In this document: positions 1 to 6,396 of the stretch, piece after piece
Layout of the letters: every line of letters starts with the position of its first letter
Position numbering within the stretch: position 1 is the first letter of the stretch
Assembly (NCBI GenBank): GCA_903904805.1
Contig: CAIVDX010000730.1
Location: forward strand, 1 to 6,512
Length of the DNA stretch: 6,512 nt
Direction of reading: 5' to 3'
From: an uncultured Rhodospirillales bacterium
Lineage (GTDB): Bacteria > Pseudomonadota > Alphaproteobacteria > Acetobacterales > Acetobacteraceae
Position numbers and translations under genes: made by a program
Notes under the pieces: generated by a model
Databases searched by the model: none
Told to the model about the DNA's origin: nothing
What the model saw: only the letters and a program-made list of their open reading frames with translations

Positions 1-1022
1 GCTTTCGGATCCATCTTCTGCGGATCGTTGGCACCGGTGCCGATCACGTAATGGGTGTGATGACTTGTATGGATCAGGATCTTCTCGATCGCATTCCAGT
101 CCTTGATCTTTTCACGCATGCGGAAGGCCAGATCGATCAGCGCCTGGCTTTGATATTCCGCGCTGTGCTCCTTGGTGAAACTGTCGAGGATCGCGCGCTT
201 GGCCTCGCCTGGGGCGGGCAGCGGCACGTGATAGACGCTCTCCTTGCCGCCGAGCATCCAGGCGATCACGCTGTCCTCGCCTTCATAGATCGGGCTGGGT
301 GCGCCCTCGCCACGCATCGCGCGGTCCACCGCCTCGATCGCCAGCTTGCCCGAGAAGGCCGGCGCGTAGGCCTTCCAGCTGCTGATCTCGCCTTTGCGGG
401 ACTGGCGGGTTCCGAAGCTGACATGCACGGCCTGTTGCACGGCTTGATAGATCACCTCGGACTTCAGCCCGAGCAGCGTGCCGATTCCGGCGGCCTGGGC
501 GGGGCAGAGATGGGCGATGTGGTCCTTCTTGAATTCATGCAAACAGATCGCGCGAACCAGGTCGATCTGGATTTCGTAGCCGGTGGCAAGGCCGCGGATC
601 AGATCACGGCCGGATTTTTCCATCGTCTGCGCCACGGCGAGGATCGGCGGGATATTGTCCCCGGGGTGGCTGTAGTCGGCGGCGAGAAATGTGTCGTGCA
701 TGTCGAGTTCGCGCACCGCGGTGCCGTTCGCCCAGGCCGCCCATTCCGGGCTGAAGCGCCGCGCGCCACCAATGCCGAAAATCGTCGCCCCGCCCTTGCG
801 GGGATGACCGAGCGCCATGGCGCGGGCGGAGACGATGGGGCGGCGATTGATCGAGGCCATCGCCACCGCCGCGTTGTCGATGATGCGGTTGATGATCATG
901 CCCGCCACATCCTTGCCGACCGCGACCTTGTCGGCGGCCACCGCGGCGATCTTCCAGGCCAGCTGGTCCTCGCGCTTGAGTTCGGACTTGGACGGGTGAA
1001 CCCGCACCTCGTGCATCTGCAT
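1..1022 (-). CDS. prpD: 2-methylcitrate dehydratase PrpD (MmgE/PrpD family), 3' end beyond window
   Basis: PrpD dehydrates 2-methylcitrate to 2-methyl-cis-aconitate in the cytoplasmic methylcitrate cycle, which oxidises propionyl-CoA to pyruvate. I translated 340 codons from the ATG at 1022-1020 leftwards without a stop; the frame leaves the window at base 1. Family members are roughly 480-500 residues, so about 150 C-terminal residues are missing. Recognisable PrpD blocks are ELDMHDTFLAADYSHPGDN (residues 105-123), SSWKAYAPAFSGKLAIEA (214-231), IYEGEDSVIAWMLGG (245-259) and HYVIGTGANDPQKMDPK (324-340). The last two favour true PrpD over more distant MmgE/PrpD paralogues. The start at 1022 is preferred over an in-frame ATG at 1016 because GGGAG (1034-1030) lies 7 bases upstream of it. 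The gene is divergent from phaZ across 197 bases. prpB or prpC, if linked, would lie beyond the left edge; neither is visible. Confidence 0.93.
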   Translation of the reverse strand, partial: MQMHEVRVHPSKSELKREDQLAWKIAAVAADKVAVGKDVAGMIINRIIDNAAVAMASINRRPIVSARAMALGHPRKGGATIFGIGGARRFSPEWAAWANGTAVRELDMHDTFLAADYSHPGDNIPPILAVAQTMEKSGRDLIRGLATGYEIQIDLVRAICLHEFKKDHIAHLCPAQAAGIGTLLGLKSEVIYQAVQQAVHVSFGTRQSRKGEISSWKAYAPAFSGKLAIEAVDRAMRGEGAPSPIYEGEDSVIAWMLGGKESVYHVPLPAPGEAKRAILDSFTKEHSAEYQSQALIDLAFRMREKIKDWNAIEKILIHTSHHTHYVIGTGANDPQKMDPK

Positions 1023-1151
1023 GATTTCGCTCCCGTATGGCCTTGTCCGCGCCCGGCGTTGACTGCGTTTCCAGGCATCTCAGGTGCAGCAGCCGCCGCA
1101 TGGCGTCAACACCAGGGCGGCTCCGGGCAGCGCGCCCAAAACCCGCGCTCG

Positions 1152-1162
1152 CTGCAAGGCAG
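1152..1162. promoter_or_regulatory. candidate PhaR-type operator, CTGC-N3-GCAG
   Basis: The bases CTGC AAG GCAG form a dyad with a three-base spacer, 57 bases upstream of the phaZ start. Paracoccus denitrificans PhaR, the PHA-responsive repressor, is known to bind CTGC-N3-GCAG and CTGC-N4-GCAG sites. The match and its position before a PHA depolymerase gene are seen in the sequence; that PhaR binds here is inference. Only one such site was noticed in this gap, whereas the Paracoccus promoter carries more than one. A chance match in GC-rich DNA is possible. Confidence 0.4.
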
Positions 1163-1183
1163 TATCGCGCAAGGCGCATGATG

Positions 1184-1213
1184 TTGCAGCGCCGGGGGCT
1201 GAAGGCGTACACT
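1184..1213 (+). promoter_or_regulatory. candidate sigma-70-like promoter of phaZ, possibly leaderless
   Basis: TTGCAG at 1184-1189 and TACACT at 1208-1213 are separated by 18 bases. They match the -35 consensus at 3 of 6 and the -10 consensus at 4 of 6 positions. A transcript from this pair would start around 1219-1221, at the phaZ ATG (1220). That agrees with the absence of a Shine-Dalgarno sequence in front of that ATG. The match is modest and unproven; a promoter further upstream is equally possible. Confidence 0.35.
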
Positions 1214-1219
1214 CCGGGC

Positions 1220-2443
1220 ATGATCTATCAAATGTACCAGGCGAACCTCGATCTGGGATTTCCGCTGCGGATTCTGTCGCAGGCCGCCGCGACATGGTTG
1301 CGGCCACTGCGCGATGGCGGGCTGGAAAGCTTCATGCCCCGCATGACGCTGGCAACGCTGGAGATGGTGGCCGAACCCACCACCACGCATGTGCGCCCGC
1401 CCTTCGGCATCGAGAGCGTCACGGTGGCCGGTCAGCAGGTTGAGATCACCGAAGAGGTGGTGGACCGCACGCCGTTCTGCCATCTGCTGCATTTCCGCAA
1501 ACGCAGCGACATCGTGCAGCCGCGGCTGCTGATCGTGGCCCCGATGAGCGGGCATTTCGCCACTCTGCTGCGCGGCACAGTCACCACGCTGCTCGCTGAT
1601 CATGATGTCTACATCACGGATTGGCAGAATGCGCGCGACATTCCGCTGAGTGCCGGCCAGTTCGATTTCGACGACAATATCCACCACGTGATCCGCTTCA
1701 TCGAGCATCTCGGCCCCGGCACGCATCTGCTCGCGGTGTGCCAGCCGGCTGTGCCAGTGCTGGCGGCAGTGGCGCTGATGGCCGCCCGTGGCAGCGAGGC
1801 GCAGCCGCCGAGCATGACGCTGATGGGGGGGCCGATCGACACGCGCGCCGCCCCCACCCAGGTGTCGGAACTGGCGCGCGGCAAGCCGCTCTCCTGGTTC
1901 GAGCGCAACGTGGTCAACACCGTGCCCTGGCGCTATGGCGGTGCGTTCCGCCGCGTCTATCCGGGCTTTTTGCAGCTCATCGCCTTCGTCGCGATGAACC
2001 CCGACCGGCATGTGCAGGCGCATGTCGATCAGTTCAACAATCTGATGAAGGGCGCCGATGACAGCGTCGAGGCGCATCGCGCCTTCTACCGCGAATATAC
2101 CGCGGTGATGGATCTGCCCGCCGAATTCTATCTGCAGACGCTCAAGACCGTGTTCCAGGATCACGCGCTGGCGCGCGGCACCCTTGTGTGTCGCGGCGAG
2201 AGGGTTGATCCCGCGGCGATCGGGCACACGGCTTTGTTCACCATCGAGGGCGAGCTGGATGATATCTGCGCGCCCGGCCAGACGCTGGCAGCGCATGATT
2301 TGTGCGCCGGCCTGCCGGACAGCATGAAATACAATTGGCTGCAGGAAGGTGCCGGGCATTACGGCATCTTCAATGGCCGACGCTGGCGCGAGCAGGTCTA
2401 TCCGCGCATGCGCGATTTCATCGCCAGCTACGACCCGATCTGA
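1220..2443 (+). CDS. phaZ: intracellular poly(3-hydroxybutyrate) depolymerase
   Basis: The product is 407 residues, close to the usual 400-420 of intracellular PhaZ. It is an alpha/beta-hydrolase-type enzyme that breaks down native PHB granules in the cytoplasm. The N-terminus MIYQMYQANLD is typical of the family. The nucleophile is Cys174 in AVCQPAVP, the family's cysteine version of the lipase box. The acid is probably Asp347 or Asp348 in EGELDDICAPGQT, and the base is His380 in GAGHYGIFNGRRWR. This is the Cys-Asp-His triad described for the Ralstonia eutropha enzyme. APMSGHFATLLR (residues 107-118) is another conserved block. No signal peptide is seen, as expected for an intracellular enzyme. 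The frame is open upstream to an ATG at 1037, and ATGs at 1178 and 1181 are alternatives. I chose 1220 because family similarity begins there, although no Shine-Dalgarno sequence precedes it. Confidence 0.93.
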   Translation: MIYQMYQANLDLGFPLRILSQAAATWLRPLRDGGLESFMPRMTLATLEMVAEPTTTHVRPPFGIESVTVAGQQVEITEEVVDRTPFCHLLHFRKRSDIVQPRLLIVAPMSGHFATLLRGTVTTLLADHDVYITDWQNARDIPLSAGQFDFDDNIHHVIRFIEHLGPGTHLLAVCQPAVPVLAAVALMAARGSEAQPPSMTLMGGPIDTRAAPTQVSELARGKPLSWFERNVVNTVPWRYGGAFRRVYPGFLQLIAFVAMNPDRHVQAHVDQFNNLMKGADDSVEAHRAFYREYTAVMDLPAEFYLQTLKTVFQDHALARGTLVCRGERVDPAAIGHTALFTIEGELDDICAPGQTLAAHDLCAGLPDSMKYNWLQEGAGHYGIFNGRRWREQVYPRMRDFIASYDPI

Positions 2444-2545
2444 GGCCGCAGCCGGGTTGCGTCCGTCCGCGGATGTGACAACACTGCGCCCGAATCACAG
2501 CGCTCGCACACGCGATCGACTGCGCGCTTCTGGGGGAAACACATC

Positions 2546-4858
2546 ATGGCCGATATTGTCGACACCGCCAGCCACAGCCATGCCTGGACAGGTCGCCTGG
2601 AGGATCCGCCACTGCTCACCGGCCGTGGCCGCTATGGCGACGATATTCGCCCCGCCGACGCTGCCGTCGCGGTGTTCGTGCGTGCGCCGGTTGCCTTCGC
2701 CGATCTCACCCGGGTTGATGCCACCGCCGCCCGCGCGTTGCCCGGGGTGATCGCGGTGTTCACCGGTGCGGACTTCGCCGATCTCGGCATGGGCTCCGTC
2801 TCCGGTCCGATGCCGCAGCCCGACCGCTTCGGCCAGATGGCCAAGGGCGTGTTTCGCGCCGTGCTGGCCAAGGACCGGGTGCGCCATGTCGGCGAGCCAG
2901 TGGCGCTGGTGATCGCCGAGAATGCCGCTGCGGCGCAGGATGCCGCCGAGGCCGTGATCGTCGAGTTCGACAGCCTGCCGCCGGTCACCTCGGTGCTGGC
3001 CGCGATCGCGCCTGGCGCGCCGCAGATCTGGCCGGATTTCCCCGGCAATGTGTGTTTCGACTGGGTCGGTCCCCGCGACGAGGGCGGCGCGCGCGCCAAG
3101 GCCATCGACGAGGCCTTCGCCAAGGCGGCCTTCATCGCCAAGACCGAGACGCCGAACCAGCGCCTGGTCGTCGCCACCATGGAGCCTCGCGCGGCCACCG
3201 CCAGCTACGATCCGGCGAATGACAAATATCTGCTGCGCGCGCCCAGCCAGGGTGCGGCGGGCATCGCCATGCAGGTTGGCATGTGCATGAAGCTCAAGCC
3301 CGGCCAGCTGCGCGTGATCACCGATGATGTCGGCGGCGGCTTCGGCATGAAGGCGTCGGGCTATCCGGAATATCCCGCGCTGTTGCAGGCGGCGCGCCTG
3401 GTCGGCCGCCCGGTGCATTGGGTCTCCGGCCGCTCGGAGGCGTTCGTGTCGGACAATCAGGGGCGCGACAATCACTGGACCGCCGAGGTGGCGATGGACG
3501 CCCGCGGCAAGTTCCTCGCCGCGAAGATCGAGGGCATCGCCGGCGTGGGCGCCTACATCACCGGCGTGGGCATCTTCGCCAACACCGTCAATCTGATCGC
3601 CTGCCTGCCGAGCCAGTATGACATTCCGCTGATCGGGCTGCATGTGCGCTGCGTGGTGACCAACACGGTGCCGATCGGCCCCTATCGCGGCGCGGGGCGG
3701 CCGGAGATCAACTATCTGGTGGAGCGCCTAGTGGAGAGCGCGGCGAAGGTCACCGGCATCGATCCGGTCGAGCTGCGCCGACGGAACCTGATCCCGGCCA
3801 GCGCGATGCCCTACACCACCGCCGTCGACACGGTCTATGACAGCGGCGATTTCCCGCGTGTGTTCGAAACCGCTGTGGCGCGGGCCGACTATGCCGGCTT
3901 CCCCGCGCGGCGCGCGGAGTCGGCGGCGCGCGGCAAGCTGCGCGGCATCGGTGTGGCCTGCTTCCTGGAGAACGCGGGCGGCCATCCTGAGGAGCCGGCG
4001 CGGATCAGCTTCCCAAAATCCGGTGGCATCGCCGTCAGCATCAACCCGGTGAGCCAGGGCCAGGCGCACACCACTGTGTTTGGCGAGGTGGCGGCCGACT
4101 GGCTCGGCGTGCCGCGCGAGCAGATCACAATCACCTGTGGCGATTCCGCGCGCGACGTGCCTGGCATGGGTGCTGTGGCGTCACGCTCGACGATGCTGAC
4201 CGGCGGGGCGATCGTGCAATGCGCCCAGGTGGTGCTTGGCAAGGCGCGCACGCTCGCTGCTCAGCTGTTGCAGACCACGCCCGATGCGCTGGGCTATGAG
4301 AATGGCCGCTTCAGCACCGCGGCGGGCGCCGGACTGAGCCTGATCGAGATCGCCGCGCGGGCAGGCGAGATCGGCGAGAGCCTGGACACCACCGAGACAC
4401 TGCATGCCAAGCTGTCCTTTCCCAATGGCTGTCACATCGCCGAGCTCGAAATCGATCCGGAAACCGGCGAGGTGACGCTGCAGCGCTACACCGCCGCCGA
4501 CGATTGCGGTCGGGTTCTGAACGCCACCGTGGTGGAGGGCCAGATCCATGGCGGAATCGCTCAGGGCTTCGGCCAGGCGCTGACCGAGGACACGGTGTAT
4601 GATCCCGACAGCGGCCAGCTCCTCGCTGGCTCCTTTATGGATTACGCAATGCCTCGGGCGGATAATCTGCCGATGTTCGACAGCACCCATATCGAGGTTC
4701 CCTGCACCACCAACCCGCTCGGCGTGAAGGGTACCGGCGAGGCCGGCACGACGGCCGCGCCGCCGGCCATCGTGAACGCCATCATGAGCGCGCTGCCCAA
4801 CGTGGAGCTGGCGATGCCCGCCACCGCGCAGAAGATCTGGCAGGCGCTGCACGCGTGA
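2546..4858 (+). CDS. xanthine dehydrogenase/aldehyde oxidase family molybdopterin-binding large subunit (CoxL/XdhB-like)
   Basis: This 770-residue protein is the catalytic subunit of a cytoplasmic molybdenum hydroxylase, which oxidises aldehydes or N-heterocycles using water-derived oxygen. The N-terminal a/b hammerhead domain spans about residues 22-145 (start LLTGRGRYGDD, 23-33; HVGEPVALVIAE, 114-125). Molybdopterin-binding domains follow: GGGFGMK (263-269), PYRGAGRPE (379-387), SQGQAH (503-508) and KGTGEAG (728-734), with Glu732 in the position of the catalytic glutamate. The YRGAGR loop matches the form II CoxL/aldehyde oxidase type. It lacks the cysteine loop (AYxCSFR) of true CO dehydrogenase, so coxL is not assigned. 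No twin-arginine signal is present. GGGGGA at 2532-2537 lies 8 bases before the ATG. The 2Fe-2S and FAD subunits normally encoded beside it are absent from the window. The downstream binding-protein gene overlaps the stop codon. The substrate cannot be read from the sequence. Confidence 0.9.
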   Translation: MADIVDTASHSHAWTGRLEDPPLLTGRGRYGDDIRPADAAVAVFVRAPVAFADLTRVDATAARALPGVIAVFTGADFADLGMGSVSGPMPQPDRFGQMAKGVFRAVLAKDRVRHVGEPVALVIAENAAAAQDAAEAVIVEFDSLPPVTSVLAAIAPGAPQIWPDFPGNVCFDWVGPRDEGGARAKAIDEAFAKAAFIAKTETPNQRLVVATMEPRAATASYDPANDKYLLRAPSQGAAGIAMQVGMCMKLKPGQLRVITDDVGGGFGMKASGYPEYPALLQAARLVGRPVHWVSGRSEAFVSDNQGRDNHWTAEVAMDARGKFLAAKIEGIAGVGAYITGVGIFANTVNLIACLPSQYDIPLIGLHVRCVVTNTVPIGPYRGAGRPEINYLVERLVESAAKVTGIDPVELRRRNLIPASAMPYTTAVDTVYDSGDFPRVFETAVARADYAGFPARRAESAARGKLRGIGVACFLENAGGHPEEPARISFPKSGGIAVSINPVSQGQAHTTVFGEVAADWLGVPREQITITCGDSARDVPGMGAVASRSTMLTGGAIVQCAQVVLGKARTLAAQLLQTTPDALGYENGRFSTAAGAGLSLIEIAARAGEIGESLDTTETLHAKLSFPNGCHIAELEIDPETGEVTLQRYTAADDCGRVLNATVVEGQIHGGIAQGFGQALTEDTVYDPDSGQLLAGSFMDYAMPRADNLPMFDSTHIEVPCTTNPLGVKGTGEAGTTAAPPAIVNAIMSALPNVELAMPATAQKIWQALHA

Positions 4859-5766
4859 TGCGCCGGCTGCTTGCGCTGGTGCTGCTGCTGGCCGGCCCGG
4901 CCCGCGCCGAGCCGGTGGTGCTCGGCTACACGGCCGTCAACGAGTATATGGCGGCGTTCGTGGCGGCGGAGCAGGGCTTCTTCGCCGCGCATGGCGTGGA
5001 GGTGTCGCTGCAGATGCTGCCGAATGGCGGGGTGATCCCGCCGGGGCTGGTCTCGAACACGCTGCAGATCGGCGGCATCACCGCGCCGCTGCTGCTGCAG
5101 GCGGTCTCCGGCGGGCTCGATCTGGTGTTGATCGCCGGCGGTTCGGTGGTGAAGCAGGACAATCCGAACGGCTCGGTGATGGGCCCGGCCGGCACCAGGC
5201 TGCGTGAGCCGGCGGATTTCATCGGCAAGCGGGTGGGCGTGTCGGCGATCGGCAGCTTCTACCATGTGCTGTTCCGGCAATGGCTGGCCGATGCCGGGGT
5301 TGATCCGGGCCGGGTGGTGTTTGTTGAGGTGCCGTTCAACCAGATGGGCGATCTGCTGCGGATGGGTCAGGTGGACGCGGTGACGACCACGCAGCCCTTC
5401 ATCGGGCGGTTCATCGCGTCGGGGATCGGGGTGGAGATTTCTCCCTTCACCGCGCATTTCCAGAACGGGCTGCTCTCGAACGTCTATGTCGCCACCCGCG
5501 ACTGGGCCGCCGCGCATTCAAAGGAGATCGCCGGCATTCGTGCCGGGCTGGCCGAGGCGGTGGCCTATATTCCCGGCCACAAACGTGAGGCGGAGGCGGC
5601 CGAGGCGAAATATCTGAAGCTCACCGCCGAGCAGGTGGCTTCGCTGCCATTCTCCAACTACGCGGCGGAGGTGTCGGCCGCGCAGATCGCTGAGTGGAAC
5701 ATCATCGGCCGCGCCCAGGGGCTGATGGACGCCGATGTCTCGGCCCAGGCGATCCTCTGGCCCTGA
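4858..5766 (+). CDS. ABC transporter substrate-binding protein (SsuA/TauA/NMT1-like)
   Basis: This 302-residue periplasmic solute-binding protein would capture a small molecule for an ABC importer. A short signal peptide is clear: MRRLLALVLLLAGPARA, with probable cleavage after Ala17. The mature part opens with VVLGYTAVNEYMAAFVAAEQGFF (residues 20-42, split across the first strand and helix). It continues with GVEVSLQMLPNGG and FIGKRVGVSAIGSFYHVLFRQ (residues 121-141), typical of the taurine/sulfonate/pyrimidine-precursor binding family. DLLRMGQVDAVTTTQPF (165-181) is the usual 'gene-dosage' loop between lobes. The ATG at 4858 shares one base with the TGA of the preceding gene (TGATG), and an upstream GTG at 4855 is less likely. 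Translation is therefore probably coupled to the molybdoenzyme gene. No permease or ATPase gene follows; the next gene is a regulator. The ligand is unknown. Confidence 0.88.
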   Translation: MRRLLALVLLLAGPARAEPVVLGYTAVNEYMAAFVAAEQGFFAAHGVEVSLQMLPNGGVIPPGLVSNTLQIGGITAPLLLQAVSGGLDLVLIAGGSVVKQDNPNGSVMGPAGTRLREPADFIGKRVGVSAIGSFYHVLFRQWLADAGVDPGRVVFVEVPFNQMGDLLRMGQVDAVTTTQPFIGRFIASGIGVEISPFTAHFQNGLLSNVYVATRDWAAAHSKEIAGIRAGLAEAVAYIPGHKREAEAAEAKYLKLTAEQVASLPFSNYAAEVSAAQIAEWNIIGRAQGLMDADVSAQAILWP

Positions 5767-5900
5767 GGGGCCGCACCTGCCACATCCATATCTCGTTTAA
5801 CGGCCAACTGGCGGCATGCTGGCGGGGCGTGGCGGGCCCGTGTCGTGGCCGCCACCGGGGGTTTTGCGCAGGGATGGCGGCGATGAGCGAGGAGATGCAC
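5767..5900. other. intergenic gap with GC-rich inverted repeat
   Basis: GTGGCGG (5829-5835) and CCGCCAC (5849-5855) can form a 7-bp stem with a 13-base loop, followed six bases later by TTTT (5862-5865). This may attenuate or end transcription from the binding-protein gene, but the loop is large and the T tract is short and offset. An AT-rich island around 5784-5800 (CATATCTCGTTTAA) could be the -10 region of a promoter for the next gene; no clear -35 partner was found. Confidence 0.3.
5890..5894 (+). promoter_or_regulatory. ribosome-binding site AGGAG deciding the HTH-2TM start
   Basis: AGGAG ends 6 bases before the ATG at 5901. It favours that codon over the in-frame ATGs at 5883 and 5895. 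The 5883 start would use a weaker AGGGA at 5870-5874. Confidence 0.65.
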
Positions 5901-6371
5901 ATGTCGGTTCAAAAACTCAGGCTTCAAAAAGGCTGGTCGCAGGAGCAGCTGGCCGAGGTGAGCGGGCTGAGCGTGCGCACCATCCAGCGCATCGAGCGCG
6001 GACAATCCGCGAGCGTGGAGTCGATGAAGGCCCTCGGCGCCGCGTTCAACCTCGATTTTGCGGCCCTTGGAGAGAACGACATGACAACCATCACAGCCCA
6101 GCCGGACAGCGCCGACGAGGCCCTGGCCTTCGCCCATGTGCGCAAGGTGAAAGGGTTCTACATGCACCTGATGCAGTATTGCGCGGTGATCGCCGTGCTG
6201 ACGGGGGTGAACCTGCTGACCAGCCCACGCCATCTGTGGGTGATCTGGGTGGCGCTGGGCTGGGGCAGCGGGTTGCTGTTCCATGCGATGCGCGTGTTCG
6301 ACAAGGTGCCCTTCCTGAACGCCGCCTGGGAGCGGCGCCAGGTGGAGCGCTATCTCGGCCGGAAGCTCTAG
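5901..6371 (+). CDS. XRE-family helix-turn-helix protein with C-terminal 2TM membrane domain
   Basis: The 156-residue product joins a DNA-binding domain to a short membrane domain. The XRE/Cro-like helix-turn-helix covers about residues 3-58, with the signature GWSQEQLAEV, SGLSVRTIQRIERGQ (11-35). After a polar linker (58-80) comes a 2TM domain. Helix one is about residues 87-107 (YMHLMQYCAVIAVL, VNLL) and helix two about 111-133 (HLWVIWVALGWGSGLLFHAM, RVF). It ends in the basic/acidic tail AWERRQVERYLGRKL, typical of 2TM-domain proteins. The family is read as a membrane-tethered transcriptional regulator, though targets are generally unknown. Start 5901 is chosen because family similarity begins at MSVQKLRLQKGWSQ and an AGGAG precedes it; 5883 would add six residues. 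A second ribosome-binding site and ATG lie between the two domains (see 6069-6083). The gene is co-directional with the upstream pair but separated by 134 bases, so co-transcription is uncertain. Confidence 0.88.
   Translation: MSVQKLRLQKGWSQEQLAEVSGLSVRTIQRIERGQSASVESMKALGAAFNLDFAALGENDMTTITAQPDSADEALAFAHVRKVKGFYMHLMQYCAVIAVLTGVNLLTSPRHLWVIWVALGWGSGLLFHAMRVFDKVPFLNAAWERRQVERYLGRKL
6069..6083 (+). promoter_or_regulatory. possible internal translation start (GGAGAG-N6-ATG) between HTH and 2TM domains
   Basis: GGAGAG at 6069-6074 sits 6 bases before the in-frame ATG at 6081-6083 (Met61 of the HTH-2TM protein), exactly at the junction of the two domains. Initiation here would give a 96-residue product containing only the linker and the 2TM membrane domain. 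The bases also encode Leu-Gly-Glu-Asn-Asp of the linker, so the match may be incidental. Confidence 0.3.
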
Positions 6372-6396
6372 CGCGTGGCTCCGGCCGCACGCTCTA

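Larger units (their letters stand above)
1023..1219. promoter_or_regulatory. divergent prpD-phaZ intergenic control region
   Basis: These 197 bases separate the two divergent start codons and should hold both promoters. On the plus side there is a promoter-like pair ending just before the phaZ ATG and a CTGC-N3-GCAG dyad (both listed separately). On the minus side I see a ribosome-binding site for prpD, and a TTGACG (complement of 1104-1109) whose -10 partner is not convincing. The hexamer GTTGAC at 1058-1063 and its complement GTCAAC at 1105-1110 form a widely spaced inverted pair of unknown meaning. Open frames crossing the region have no family resemblance and are not called as genes. Confidence 0.6.

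Noticed and set aside
51..1181. Long plus-strand open frame of 376 codons
   Set aside because: It lies opposite prpD, whose conserved motifs run in the antisense frame; the plus translation is rich in Arg, His, Gly and Ala with no recognisable domain.
1106..2359. Minus-strand open frame of 417 codons
   Set aside because: Antisense shadow of phaZ caused by high G+C; no domain, no plausible ribosome-binding site.
2466..2473. Palindrome TCCGCGGA in the gap after phaZ
   Set aside because: Eight-base palindromes of G and C are expected by chance in this base composition and no promoter or terminator context supports it.
2495..3643. Minus-strand open frame of 382 codons
   Set aside because: Antisense to the molybdoenzyme gene; low-complexity His/Arg/Gly/Ala composition typical of GC-rich shadow frames.
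2546..4858. Naming the molybdoenzyme coxL (aerobic CO dehydrogenase)
   Set aside because: The active-site loop is PYRGAGR, not the cysteine-containing loop of form I CO dehydrogenase, and the coxM and coxS partners are absent.
4642..5517. Minus-strand open frame of 291 codons
   Set aside because: Spans the junction of two well-supported plus-strand genes and shows no family features.
5759..5772. GGCCC-TGAG-GGGCC hairpin over the stop codon of the binding-protein gene
   Set aside because: Only five base pairs and no following T tract, so not a credible intrinsic terminator.
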